DNA from: Bradyrhizobium diversitatis
Lineage (GTDB): Bacteria; Pseudomonadota; Alphaproteobacteria; Rhizobiales; Xanthobacteraceae
Assembly: GCF_016031635.1 (NCBI RefSeq)
Contig: NZ_JACEGD010000053.1
Span: forward strand, 1 to 37,075
Direction of reading: 5' to 3'
DNA: 37,075 nucleotides
How positions within the stretch are numbered: the stretch's first letter is position 1; each line of letters starts with the position of its first letter. Shown here in pieces: positions 14,069 to 22,627 of this stretch. The notes below the pieces were generated by a model, which did no database searches, had not been told where the DNA came from, and saw only the letters and a list, made by a program, of their open reading frames with translations. The position numbers and the translations under genes are program-made.

Positions 14069-14680
14069 TTAACGCCGCGCTGTAACCTCCGTCGTGACGT
14101 CTTCGACGTGGTGCAGGAGGAAGACCAGATGGCCGGCCGTGTCATGGATCGGCGAGTTGATCGGCTGCCAATGACGCTCCACGAAGGTGCCGGCGGGATC
14201 CCGGATGTCGTAGCGCTGGATCGCCATGGCATGGGCCTGCCCCGTCTCGCCGACGATCCGCAAGCTGCCGTAGAGATTGCTGACGCCATCGGCGAGCGGA
14301 TCGTCGGGATTGTCAGGAAATATCTCGAACAGGGACCGGCCGACCACGTCGACCCGGCTGATGAAGGTCGCCGCCGCATAGGCGTCGTTGATGTCGACAA
14401 TGGACAGCCCCGGGCCGGGATCCAGCAACATGTAGGGGTGCGGCGAGCTATCGAACTCCGGCTGGAATTGCCGCCGGATCGTTGCGCCGTCGATATGCTG
14501 CCGCCGGCGCTGGTCGAGCGGCGTCGAAACGGCGCCGGACGCGGCCGAGTTCAGCAACGCCAACTGGCGCTTCGCCGACGCCAGCAGCGCGCGCACGGTA
14601 TTCTGGACCGTCGGGTCGCTCGTCTCATTGAGCAGCCGCTCGAAATGGACGATATTCTGCTCGCATACGAACTGCTGCAT
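14069..14680 (-). CDS. PAS-domain protein without kinase output
   Basis: From the ATG at 14680 the product has about 203 residues. An N-terminal helical segment (QFVCEQNIVHFERLLNE, 2-18) resembles the head found on rhizobial PAS-containing histidine kinases. A PAS domain follows (about 75-200: FDSSPHPYMLLDPGPGLSIV, later GRSLFEIFPDNP and HWQPINSPIHD). The frame stops right after the PAS domain, with no HWE/HisKA or other output domain, so it is either a stand-alone sensor or a kinase that lost its C-terminus. The frame is open further upstream, but that part looks non-coding. The stop lies 3 bases from the convergent small gene. Confidence 0.72.
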   Translation of the reverse strand: MQQFVCEQNIVHFERLLNETSDPTVQNTVRALLASAKRQLALLNSAASGAVSTPLDQRRRQHIDGATIRRQFQPEFDSSPHPYMLLDPGPGLSIVDINDAYAAATFISRVDVVGRSLFEIFPDNPDDPLADGVSNLYGSLRIVGETGQAHAMAIQRYDIRDPAGTFVERHWQPINSPIHDTAGHLVFLLHHVEDVTTEVTARR

Positions 14681-14967
14681 CCCGTTTCGACCACGAGTTG
14701 TACGGCAGCAACGCCGCATCGTTCCCGATCCTAATTCCATACAGCTGGCTCTGGCAGATGAGAATACCGTGATCGGCCGCACCCGGGAGCCCGGACGGCC
14801 ACGGCAAAGCACGCCCAGAAGCGCGAACCTGTTCTCCAATCCCGCGACTAATCAAAGACTTGCCGCGACCGCCTGCGGCGCGGCATCGTGCTTTGCGACG
14901 ACGCCGCCATAGTGCGGGCGGCGGCCATCTGCTATCGATTGGAGACATAGCCCCTGTGGAATTTCCG

Positions 14968-15861
14968 ATGCGTCATCTGCCCCGTGCCGTTGGTCGAAGC
15001 CTGTGTCCCGCAGCCGTCGCCGGCCTGCTCGTCCTCAGCCCCCGTCCGGCCGCAGCCGCCGATGACGACGCGCCCAAGGGGCCGGCGGTCACGGTGCTGA
15101 AGGTCGCGAAATCCTGCTTCTCCGATATCGTCGAGGCGACCGGCACGATCGTCGCGCGCGAGCAAACCTCGGTGCGGCCCGAGCGTCCCGGCCTGAAGGT
15201 CACGGAGGTGCTGGCGGAAGCGGGCGACACCACCACCGCCGGACAGGTGCTGGCCCGGCTGGCGCTGCCCGAAGGCGGCTCGCTTCAGGTCACCGCACCG
15301 GTGGCGGGCGTGATCGCAACCTCGACTGCGCAGATCGGCAACTTCGCCTCGCCCAAGGGCGAGGCGCTGTTCACGATCGTTGCGCGCAGCGAATACGATC
15401 TCGTCGGCCTCGTGGCCACGACCGATGTACGCAAGCTCGCGGTCAATCAGCAGGCGAGCGTGTGGATCGCAGGCGCCGACGACATCGGCGGCAAGGTGCG
15501 CCGCATCGGCGCGACCGTCGAGCCGAACATCCAGCAGGGGATGGTCTATATCGGCATCTCATCGCAGAAGCGTCTGCTCCTGAACGCGAGCGGGCGCGCG
15601 CTGATCAAGACCGGACAGAGTTGCAACGTCGCGGTGCCGCTGACCGCCGTGCAGTATTCATCCGCGGGCACCGTGGTGCAGGTGATCCGCCGCAACCGCG
15701 TCGAGACCAAGCGTGTTGAGGTGGGCTTGATGTCGGGCGGCAACATCGAGGTCCGCGACGGCCTCAATGAAGGCGATGTCGTCGTCGCCCGCGCCGGCGC
15801 ATTGCTGCGCGAAGGCGATCCGGTGCGCCCGGTGATGGCGAGCGCGGAAGCTGCGAAGTAG
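14968..15861 (+). CDS. RND-type periplasmic adaptor (HlyD/membrane fusion family), orphan
   Basis: The protein of about 297 residues has a signal peptide (AVAGLLVLSPRPAAAA). A lipoyl/barrel-sandwich core follows (ATGTIVAREQTSVRPERPG ... VTEVLAEAGDTTTAGQVLARL, and VTAPVAGVIAT). The beta-barrel and membrane-proximal domains come next (EVRDGLNEGDVVVARAGALLREGDPV). Adaptors of this type link an inner-membrane exporter to an outer-membrane channel. No exporter gene lies next to it. It is shorter than usual and lacks a long alpha-hairpin. A GTG at 14956 with GGAG further upstream is an alternative start. A large palindrome follows the stop. Confidence 0.8.
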   Translation: MRHLPRAVGRSLCPAAVAGLLVLSPRPAAAADDDAPKGPAVTVLKVAKSCFSDIVEATGTIVAREQTSVRPERPGLKVTEVLAEAGDTTTAGQVLARLALPEGGSLQVTAPVAGVIATSTAQIGNFASPKGEALFTIVARSEYDLVGLVATTDVRKLAVNQQASVWIAGADDIGGKVRRIGATVEPNIQQGMVYIGISSQKRLLLNASGRALIKTGQSCNVAVPLTAVQYSSAGTVVQVIRRNRVETKRVEVGLMSGGNIEVRDGLNEGDVVVARAGALLREGDPVRPVMASAEAAK

Positions 15862-15872
15862 TCGTCACAACA

Positions 15873-15950
15873 GTCATTGCGAGCGCAGCGAAGCAATCCA
15901 GAGTGCCTCCGCGGAAAGAATCTGGATTGCTTCGCTGCGCTCGCAATGAC
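15873..15950. repeat. Long perfect palindrome with 30-bp arms
   Basis: Bases 15873-15902 and 15921-15950 are exact reverse complements with an 18-base loop. Each arm starts or ends with the GTCATTGCGAGCGCAGCGAA-type sequence that is widespread between genes in Bradyrhizobium-like genomes. It lies between the adaptor gene and the convergent caspase-fold gene and could terminate transcription from both sides. Confidence 0.9.
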
Positions 15951-16003
15951 GATGTGGATACAGATGTGCGCAACAACACGCACATCGCAAAGCCCGGAAA
16001 AGC

Positions 16004-16852
16004 CTAGCCGCCGGCTTCGCCGAACTGGACGTCTTCGAGCAGCGAGGAGGAAACGGTCGGAACCTGGTCGCCTTCGCTGGCGCGGGAGATGGCGAGGCGG
16101 GTCTTGTTGAAGACGCTCTCGGCGCCGCCCTGCTTGCTGAGGTTGTTGAGGAACTCGCTGACCAGCACGCTGTGCTCGCCCTTGCCGTCGTCGACGACCT
16201 TGCCGGGCGAGGTGGAAGTGAGGATCAGCGCATTGTCCGACGCACTGATCGGCGCGAGGCCGTGGCTGTAGGAGCGGAAGCGGCGCTCGTAAGGATTACG
16301 GCGGGAGGCATCGACCACGACGAGCTTGGCCTTGGCGCCCTGCTCCTTCATCATCTCGAGCACGCCCTCGATGGAGACGCCATGGCGGCGGACGTCGCTT
16401 TCCTTCCAGATCACGGCATCGACCGGCAGCATGTAGCTCTCGCGGCCGGCCTGCACGCCGAAGCCGCCGAAGAACAGCATGACGACGCTGTCGTGCTTGA
16501 TCCGGGACTTCAGGCGGCCCACGGCGCGGACCATGTCGTCCTTGGTCGCGTCTTCCACCATGTCGACGTCAAAGCCGTTCTTGCGCAGCGACGAGGACAG
16601 CGCACGGGCGTCGTTGATCGACTGCGTCAGCGGCGCGCTGGCGTCGGGATAGTGTCCGTTGCCGATGACCAGAGCCAGGCGCGAGGTCTGGCCGATCGAA
16701 CCGGTGATCTGGTCGGTCGAGACGGCCTTGGCGGCGTCGATCGCACGCATGTTGAGAGCAGCATGGGCGCCGATCACCAGCGACACCGTGCCGATGAGGG
16801 CTGCGGCGAAGGCGATCGTGCGTCTGGAAAGGTCGAGCTGCTTTACATTCAT
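16004..16852 (-). CDS. Caspase-fold (peptidase C14-like) protein lacking both catalytic residues
   Basis: The 282-residue protein has an N-terminal membrane segment (about 12-34) and a p20-like caspase domain from residue 57 (SRLALVIGNGHYPD). Bacterial caspase homologues normally have the catalytic His in a G-H-G motif and the Cys in D-A-C-R-N-N-P. Here these read GGFGVQ (Phe131) and VDASRRNPY (Ser183). The rest of the fold is well preserved, including INDARALSSSLRKNGFDV and a caspase-like GLAPI segment. It is therefore probably a non-proteolytic pseudo-enzyme anchored in the inner membrane. The ATG at 16852 removes 15 unlikely upstream residues. Confidence 0.85.
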   Translation of the reverse strand: MNVKQLDLSRRTIAFAAALIGTVSLVIGAHAALNMRAIDAAKAVSTDQITGSIGQTSRLALVIGNGHYPDASAPLTQSINDARALSSSLRKNGFDVDMVEDATKDDMVRAVGRLKSRIKHDSVVMLFFGGFGVQAGRESYMLPVDAVIWKESDVRRHGVSIEGVLEMMKEQGAKAKLVVVDASRRNPYERRFRSYSHGLAPISASDNALILTSTSPGKVVDDGKGEHSVLVSEFLNNLSKQGGAESVFNKTRLAISRASEGDQVPTVSSSLLEDVQFGEAGG

Positions 16853-17270
16853 CTCGGTTCGTTTCCTGTGCCAAAGACCAGCCACGCGCGCGCACACTGT
16901 TTGAGTAGCGCGATAGCGTCTTTAGGTTTGAGGGATTGGCCGGGGGAGTGCCCCCGAATTGCGCGCAATTTGCGGCGCCGCACCAAATAAACCCTTAACC
17001 GCATATAGGCCTTCGGGCAATAGATTGCTCGAAATTTGAGATAAACATCTGAATATGTTAGTTAATTCCCCGAGCTGGATAGCTCCATTCTTGACGCCCC
17101 CGTAGCATTCCGGAGGCTGTCATGCAGGCCTCGTGCCGGCTTTTTTGTGACGTCTATCACATTTGTTTTTCCTGCGAATCCGGGTAGCTTTTTCAAAGAC
17201 TTGCAGGGGGTGGTGTGCGGACAGCTGCGCGCTCGCCGGCCCCGGACGAGCCCCCGCGACCAGGTATTTC
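16853..17270. other. 418-base intergenic region, no gene seen
   Basis: The region separates two divergent genes and is AT-richer in the middle (about 16980-17080), as expected for promoters. I see no convincing protein frame, and the plus-strand frame running through 17163-17270 lacks protein character. A terminator-like hairpin at 17110-17146 is listed separately and raises the possibility of a short RNA upstream of it. Confidence 0.5.
17110..17146 (+). terminator. Terminator-like hairpin followed by T6
   Basis: CGGAGGC (17111-17117) can pair with GCCTC (17128-17132) and the CGG of GTGCCGG, with a bulge, and is followed by C and six T residues (17141-17146). On the plus strand nothing protein-coding lies upstream before the divergent gene start at 16852, so it may end a small RNA. 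Confidence 0.35.
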
Positions 17271-18998
17271 ATGAGCTTTCATTATTTTGCCGGCGCCGCG
17301 TGCCGGGCACTGACGGCGCGGAAGGACGGCCCCTCGCTTTACGACGTCTGCGATCCCGTATTGTCTGACACGACCAGCGGCGATCTGCATCTGGCCAAAT
17401 TCTACAAGACCGCACTCGGCAATCCCGCGCTCCGCATCCTGCTCCGCCGCGCCGGCCTGCCCGAGCTGCGCGACGAAGCCAGGCTGACCCGGCTGCGGGA
17501 GGCACTCGTCCACGCCCGCGACGAGGCCGAGCCCGACTGGGCGGCGGTCGGGCGGCCGATCGCCGATCTCGTCGACGGCATCGCGCTCGACCACCCCAGG
17601 CCGCCGCCGGTTCCCTTCACCGTCGCCATGCCGCAGGGCGCGCAGATCGACGGCGCGATCCGCGACTGCGCACAGCATCTGCTCGGCTCGTATCGCCGAA
17701 ACGGTTTCCTGCCGACCTATGCCGCCTTCAACCTGATCGGCGATCCCGATTTCCGCGGACGCGAGCTGATCATGGCACTGACGGGCCTCAACGCGCGCGG
17801 CTACAAGAACTCCTCGCTGCTGTTCAATCTCGCCCGCGTCTTCATTGCGCGCTCGCCGGCGCGCGCTGTCGTCAATCCGCCCTGGAAAGGCATTGCCGAA
17901 CCGATGTGGGAGCCGGTGCAGATCCGCCACCGCTCGGCCTATTACGATGCGTTCTTCATCGAGGCGCTGCTGAGCTATGTCGAGACCGGGCTCGCCTCGG
18001 TCGCCGACAAGGTCGCGGCGGAGCGCGCGATCGCCGACATGGTCGATTTCTGCGTCAACATCAGCCGCGAGGAGGTCGAGGGCATCGACGGCGCGCGCTT
18101 CAACGTCGTCACCGCGCTCGCGCCGGCGCCGCATCCACGCTTTTCCCGCTACTTCGCGCAGATCAAGCAGGATCTCGGCTTTGGAATCTACGTTCCGGAT
18201 TGCGACACCACGGCGTGCTCGATCTCCGCGGCAACGCAGGCCGGCTGCACCGATCCCATCATCGACCAGCCATTGCTGGATTTCTACTCGGGCTATCAGG
18301 TGCGCGCCGGCGTCAACGCGCCGCGCGTGACCGTGCCCCTCAACGACAATATCGACTATGAGGGCGGGGTTGCGACCTGGATCGACAATCTCGACGGCGA
18401 GCGCCCTTACGGCAACGATCTCGATCCGACGCTCAATCTCGACATTCTCGAGGTCAGCTTCCGCAATCTTGCGCGCTGGAAGATTCTGGAGACGCCGGCG
18501 CGGCTCGCCACCGTGCATCGGATCATCGGCTTCCAGAAGCGCCTGGCGGCCAGCGGCGCCTTCGCCAATCCGCGCTCGCACATCTATTACCTGCCGGAGC
18601 TCTACAGCGCCTATTTCGGCCGCTGCTATGCCGCTTTCCTGGCACTGCCGCTGGCGGCGCAGGCCGCGATCGATCCTGAAGGCGATTTCGATTTCATCCG
18701 CCACCGCGTGCTGTCCTACGTCAAGGGCGAGCTGATGGCGGCCGAGATGAACGTGTTCGACGCCGCGCTCGCGCTGATCGCGCTCGGCCATCTCGGCGCC
18801 GACCCGCGCGCCTTTGCGCCGGCTTTGAACGTCATCATCGCAAGCCTGGGCGAAGGCGGCCGCCGCGGTCCGTTCCGCGCCTATGAATGGAACAAGATGA
18901 AGACGCCGACGCGGATTCTGGTCGGCGGTCCCGAGGTGACCTCGGCCTTCGTACTGATGGGGCTGGCCGTAGCGAAAAGGGCGATGGCGCGGGGGTAG
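17271..18998 (+). CDS. Conserved hypothetical protein, possible alpha/alpha-toroid fold
   Basis: The 575-residue protein begins MSFHYFAGAACRALTARKDG and has no signal peptide or membrane helix. It is helix-rich with evenly spaced Trp/Tyr/Phe. A central segment YVPDCDTTACSISAATQ (motif at D310-C-D312-T-T-A) resembles the D-x-D-T-T-A stretch of terpene-cyclase/prenyltransferase-like toroid proteins. In true class II cyclases the motif is D-x-D-D, so the third acid is replaced by Thr here. Other marked segments are DNIDYEGGVATWIDNLDG and PEVTSAFVLMGLAVAKR. I do not recognise the family firmly. An enzyme on a polyprenyl or steroid-like substrate is one possibility. The frame is open upstream to 17163, but that part is not protein-like. 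Confidence 0.75.
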   Translation: MSFHYFAGAACRALTARKDGPSLYDVCDPVLSDTTSGDLHLAKFYKTALGNPALRILLRRAGLPELRDEARLTRLREALVHARDEAEPDWAAVGRPIADLVDGIALDHPRPPPVPFTVAMPQGAQIDGAIRDCAQHLLGSYRRNGFLPTYAAFNLIGDPDFRGRELIMALTGLNARGYKNSSLLFNLARVFIARSPARAVVNPPWKGIAEPMWEPVQIRHRSAYYDAFFIEALLSYVETGLASVADKVAAERAIADMVDFCVNISREEVEGIDGARFNVVTALAPAPHPRFSRYFAQIKQDLGFGIYVPDCDTTACSISAATQAGCTDPIIDQPLLDFYSGYQVRAGVNAPRVTVPLNDNIDYEGGVATWIDNLDGERPYGNDLDPTLNLDILEVSFRNLARWKILETPARLATVHRIIGFQKRLAASGAFANPRSHIYYLPELYSAYFGRCYAAFLALPLAAQAAIDPEGDFDFIRHRVLSYVKGELMAAEMNVFDAALALIALGHLGADPRAFAPALNVIIASLGEGGRRGPFRAYEWNKMKTPTRILVGGPEVTSAFVLMGLAVAKRAMARG

Positions 18999-19000
18999 GC

Positions 19001-19175
19001 CTCGTGCCCCGGACGCCATAAGCGCGTTTACGCGCGTCTTTGACGCGCTATGGCAGCGCTTCTCAGCGGTGCGCTGCTGAGCCGGGGCCCATGCCAAGAC
19101 CGGCGCTCGCAACTTTCTGTTGGATCCCGGCTCTGCGGAGCGGCGCTACACGCCGCGCCGCGTCCGGGACACGAG
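19001..19175. repeat. Composite intergenic repeat bounded by inverted arms
   Basis: CTCGTGCCCCGGAC (19001-19014) and GTCCGGGACACGAG (19162-19175) are inverse complements with one mismatch. Inside are further short dyads, for example around GCGCGTTTACGCGCG. The make-up matches palindromic elements scattered in Bradyrhizobium genomes. It starts immediately after the 575-residue gene. Confidence 0.7.
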
Positions 19176-19292
19176 AGCGAGATCCAATGACGGGAAGTTG
19201 AAAGCCCATCCGTGAGGCATAAGCTGGCCGGGCGGCCAAAAGCCGACCACAATCGCGCGCTCTATCGAGATGTTCATCACACCCGGATCGGC

Positions 19293-20015
19293 ATGTTGCG
19301 AAGATTCCTGATTGCGCTGGCTTTCCTCGCTCCCTCGCTCGCGCACGCCGCCGACATTACCGGCATCGCAAAAGTGCGCGCGGGCGATGCCGTGGTGATC
19401 GGGAACACGCGGATCCGGCTCGGCGGCATCGACGCGCCTGCGGTCGACCAGCTCTGCCTCAACACCAGGACCGAGCGCTGGACCTGCGGCGTCGCCGCTC
19501 GCGACGAGCTTGCCAAATACGCCGAGGGCAAGAGCTGGGCCTGCCACACGAGGTCTATCGACCGGCGCGGCCGGACCGTGGCGCGCTGCGAGGTCGGCGG
19601 CGAGGACATCCAGAAATGGCTGGTGCGCAACGGCTGGGCACTGGCCTACACCCGCATGTCCCACGACTATGAGGCGGATGAGAAGGCCGCGCGCGAGGCC
19701 AAGGCCGGGATGTGGCAGGGCGCCTTCATCGCGCCCTGGGACTGGCGCGTGCGCAACAAGAAGACGACCATCCTGGGCGCCACCAAGCCGCCCGACGGCG
19801 CGCATGCGGTGCTGCTCGCCTCGGCCTCGGGGCCGGTCGCGCCCTCGCCGGACTGCACCATCAAGGGCAATGTGAACAGCGCCGGCGAGTGCATCTTTCA
19901 CCAGCCGACCAGCCGCTGGTACACCCAGATCAAGATGAAGATCAGCAAGGGCACTCGCTGGTTCTGCTCGGTGGAGGAAGCCGAAGCGGCCGGGTGCCGG
20001 GAGACGAAGCGATAA
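19293..20015 (+). CDS. Secreted thermonuclease-like (SNase) protein with sunset-like C-terminus
   Basis: The 240-residue protein has a signal peptide (FLIALAFLAPSLAHA|ADI) and an SNase OB-fold domain (about 20-155): IRLGGIDAPAVDQLC, DRRGRTVARCEVGGEDIQKW and MSHDYEADEKAAREAKAGMW. A C-terminal module (about 187-238: DCTIKGNVN, RWFCSVEEAEAAGCR) resembles the sunset domain. Aligned by eye to staphylococcal nuclease, Arg35, Asp40 and Arg87 equivalents are present, but the Glu43 position (GIDAPE in most) is Ala. Nuclease activity is therefore doubtful. The start at 19293 is the first ATG that gives a proper signal peptide. Confidence 0.85.
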   Translation: MLRRFLIALAFLAPSLAHAADITGIAKVRAGDAVVIGNTRIRLGGIDAPAVDQLCLNTRTERWTCGVAARDELAKYAEGKSWACHTRSIDRRGRTVARCEVGGEDIQKWLVRNGWALAYTRMSHDYEADEKAAREAKAGMWQGAFIAPWDWRVRNKKTTILGATKPPDGAHAVLLASASGPVAPSPDCTIKGNVNSAGECIFHQPTSRWYTQIKMKISKGTRWFCSVEEAEAAGCRETKR

Positions 20016-20117
20016 CCCAGCCCTGCATTTTACGTGCTTTTCTCAAGACCCGGCGGCGCGTAAAAGCATGAAGCAGCGACCAATCAGCCTGTTCTCAAGC
20101 AACAAGGACCAACAGCA

Positions 20118-21305
20118 ATGACCGTTCGCGCGGGCCGGGAATTTCTGGCCATCCCCGGGCCCACCACGATGCCCGACGAGGTGCTGCGGGCGATGCATCG
20201 TCCGGCGATCGACATCTACTCCAAGGAGATGCTCGACCTGACCGAGAGCCTGCTCAGCGACATCTCGAAGCTGTTTGCGACCAAGGGCAAGTCCTACATC
20301 TACATCGCCAACGGTCACGGCGCCTGGGAAGCGGCGCTGAGCAACGTGCTGTCGCGCGGCGACAAGGTGCTGGTGCTGGAAAGTGGACGCTTTGCGATCG
20401 GCTGGGGCAATGCGGCGGCGCTGATGGGCGCCGAGGTCGAGGTGCTCAAGGGCGACTGGCGCCGCGCGGTGCGGCCGCACGAGGTCGAGGAGCGCCTGCG
20501 CCGCGACAAGGAGCACACGATCAAGGCGGTCGTCGTGGTCCAGGTCGACACCGCCTCGGGCGTGCAGAACGACATCGAGGCGATCGGCAAGGCGATCAAG
20601 GCCAGCGGCCATCCCGCGCTGTACATGGTCGACACCGTCGCCTCGCTCGGCTGCATGCCGTTCGAGATGGACAAATGGGGCATCGACGTCGCGATGTCCG
20701 GTTCGCAGAAGGGCCTGATGACGCCGCCCGGCCTTGGCTTCGTCGCCGCCAATGCGCGCGCGCTCGAGGTGCAGAAGAAGGCCAACATGTCGACGCCCTA
20801 TTGGAGCTGGAGCGAGCGCGAGGGCACCGAGAACTATCGTAAATATGCCGGCACCGCGCCGGTGCATCTGTTGTTCGCGCTGCGCCGGGCGATCGACCTG
20901 TTGCACGAGGAAGGTCTGGAGAACGCCTTCCGCCGCCATAGCCTGCTCGCCGAAGCCGCGCGCCGCGCGGTCGCCGTATGGTCGGAAGGCCAGGTGCTTG
21001 GCTTCAACGTGGCCGAAGCGAACGAGCGCTCCAACACCGTGACCACGGTGACCATGAGCAACGGCCACGACCCGGCCGTGCTGCAACGCTATTGCAAGGA
21101 CAAGTGCGGCGTCGTGCTCGGCACCGGCATCGGCGACCTCTCGGGACAAGCCTTCCGCATCGCCCATATGGGCCATGTGAATGCGCCGATGCTGCTCGGC
21201 ACGCTCGGGGTGATCGAGATCGGCCTGAACGCGCTGAAGATCCCGCATGGCAAGGGCGGACTGGAGGCGGCGGTCGCCTATCTGGGTGAAGAGGTGGCGG
21301 TGTAA
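20118..21305 (+). CDS. sgaA: Serine-glyoxylate aminotransferase-like class V aminotransferase
   Basis: The 395-residue cytosolic PLP enzyme begins AGREFLAIPGPTTMPDEVLR, typical of serine-glyoxylate transaminases. The PLP lysine is in SGSQKGLMTPPG (K198). Upstream are the cofactor segments GHGAWEAAL and VVVVQVDTASGV, and VDTVASLGCMPFEMD supplies the cofactor Asp. It would convert glyoxylate plus serine to glycine plus hydroxypyruvate, as in the serine cycle or photorespiration-like glyoxylate disposal. Other donors are possible. It is a single gene, flanked by an SNase-like gene and a repeat. Confidence 0.9.
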   Translation: MTVRAGREFLAIPGPTTMPDEVLRAMHRPAIDIYSKEMLDLTESLLSDISKLFATKGKSYIYIANGHGAWEAALSNVLSRGDKVLVLESGRFAIGWGNAAALMGAEVEVLKGDWRRAVRPHEVEERLRRDKEHTIKAVVVVQVDTASGVQNDIEAIGKAIKASGHPALYMVDTVASLGCMPFEMDKWGIDVAMSGSQKGLMTPPGLGFVAANARALEVQKKANMSTPYWSWSEREGTENYRKYAGTAPVHLLFALRRAIDLLHEEGLENAFRRHSLLAEAARRAVAVWSEGQVLGFNVAEANERSNTVTTVTMSNGHDPAVLQRYCKDKCGVVLGTGIGDLSGQAFRIAHMGHVNAPMLLGTLGVIEIGLNALKIPHGKGGLEAAVAYLGEEVAV

Positions 21306-21348
21306 CTGGAGCCAAACTCCGCTGTCGTCCCTGCGAACGCGTCGCTTC

Positions 21349-21516
21349 CTTCTCCCTTCTCCCCTTGTGGGAGAAGGTGGCGCGAAGCGCCGGATGAGGG
21401 GTATCTCTCCGCGAATCTCATCGCGAGAGTTTTGCGCGCGGATAGATACCCCTCACCCGTCTCGCCGCTACGCGGCGAGCCACCCTCTCCCACAAGGGCC
21501 CACAAGGGGAGAGGGG
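21349..21516. repeat. Composite palindromic repeat with internal 10-bp tandem duplication
   Basis: The left part (from about 21349, with CCCCTTGTGGGAGAAGG) is inversely matched by the right part (CCACCCTCTCCCACAAGGG, about 21480-21498). Between them sit matching GAGGGGTATCT and AGATACCCCTC arms. CCCACAAGGG occurs twice in tandem at 21489-21498 and 21499-21508. It lies between two convergent genes. Confidence 0.75.
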
Positions 21517-21520
21517 AAGA

Positions 21521-22627
21521 TCAGCGCTCGAGGCGATATGCCTCAACCTGCGCCTTCAGCTCATCCAGCGACGCGGTCGGCGTCTTCGAGTCCACCCGGT
21601 ACTGCCCGCTCGCCAGCCACTTCAGCACCATTGCGTCCACCACCGGCGAATGGTGGATGACGTCGCTGTAATTGTCGAGATCGTGCGTCACCGCCTTGAT
21701 CGCGCGGAAATCATGCAGGCGCACGTTGGGAAACTGCGTCAGGCGCCGCGCGATATGCGCCGTGAGATCGGTGACGATCTTCAGCGTCTCGGGCGAGGCA
21801 TCGCGCATGGCGACGAATTGCAGGATCGAATAAGGCGGGAAGTAGATGTCGAAGGTCACGCCGGGGTGGCGCGTGATCAGGCCGACGGCATCGCGCTCGA
21901 AATGCCGGACCATCGCGTCGTAGCCGTAGCCTTCGCCGAGGAAGCGGCGGCGAACGGGATCGGTGATGTGGGCGAAGGCCGCGAGCGTCCTCGTCGCGTT
22001 GTAGCCGCGCGCGACGTCGAAATCCCGCGGCAGCGCGTAGATGTCATCGACGTCGGACAGCGCGAACTTGACCGGGAGAAACGGCGCCGCCCGGGTCAGC
22101 GGATCCCGCAGCGGCGGCATCGACCGTGCCAGCACGAACAGCGATTCCTTCGCCATCGCCGCGCTGAACAGATAGGACGCGATGCCCTTGGCCGTTCCGC
22201 GATAGAGGTCGACGGAGAGATAGGGATCTGCCTCGATGTCGGCGGCATCGACGAAGATGAAGTCGTCCATCTCCCAGATCACCCGCCTTGCGCCGCGGTC
22301 GATCGCCTGCGCCAGCACGAAGGCCTGCTGGCGCGAATTGGAGCCGGTCATCGCCAGCTTGAGCGAATGGACGCCAAGCACGCGATCGATCTCGCTCTGG
22401 CGAAAATGGATCGCGAGCGAGGTGCCCATGAAGGCGGTGTCGAACGACTGGCTGCGGATCAGCCCGGCATTCTGCACGCGCGTGTCGTCGGAGTAGAAGG
22501 CCGCCATGAGGCGCGAGGGACGAAACAGTTGCAGGGGGTCTACGACGAAGGTCAGCGCAGCCGCCGCCAGCGCACACACGATGCTCGCGAGGAGAAGACG
22601 TCTCACATTGGTGAACGGTGCGCGCAT
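21521..22627 (-). CDS. SGNH/AlgJ-like O-acyltransferase partner of MBOAT protein
   Basis: The 368-residue protein has one N-terminal membrane anchor (RRLLLASIVCALAAAALTFV) and a periplasmic domain with MGTSLAIHF (S70, block-I-like Ser). The C-terminal DVIHHSP gives a D-x-x-H pair (D322, H325). These fit the Ser-His-Asp set of AlgJ/AlgX/DltD-type SGNH acyltransferases. Such proteins take an acyl group delivered by an MBOAT partner and place it on an exported polysaccharide. Its ATG overlaps the MBOAT stop (TGATG), so the pair is translationally coupled. The target glycan is unknown and no biosynthesis cluster is nearby. Confidence 0.82.
   Translation of the reverse strand: MRAPFTNVRRLLLASIVCALAAAALTFVVDPLQLFRPSRLMAAFYSDDTRVQNAGLIRSQSFDTAFMGTSLAIHFRQSEIDRVLGVHSLKLAMTGSNSRQQAFVLAQAIDRGARRVIWEMDDFIFVDAADIEADPYLSVDLYRGTAKGIASYLFSAAMAKESLFVLARSMPPLRDPLTRAAPFLPVKFALSDVDDIYALPRDFDVARGYNATRTLAAFAHITDPVRRRFLGEGYGYDAMVRHFERDAVGLITRHPGVTFDIYFPPYSILQFVAMRDASPETLKIVTDLTAHIARRLTQFPNVRLHDFRAIKAVTHDLDNYSDVIHHSPVVDAMVLKWLASGQYRVDSKTPTASLDELKAQVEAYRLER

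Noticed and set aside
17193..19112. 639-codon open frame opposite the 575-residue gene
   Set aside because: Composition is typical of high-GC antisense frames (Arg/Gly/Asp-rich, no motifs). The plus-strand frame has protein-like sequence.
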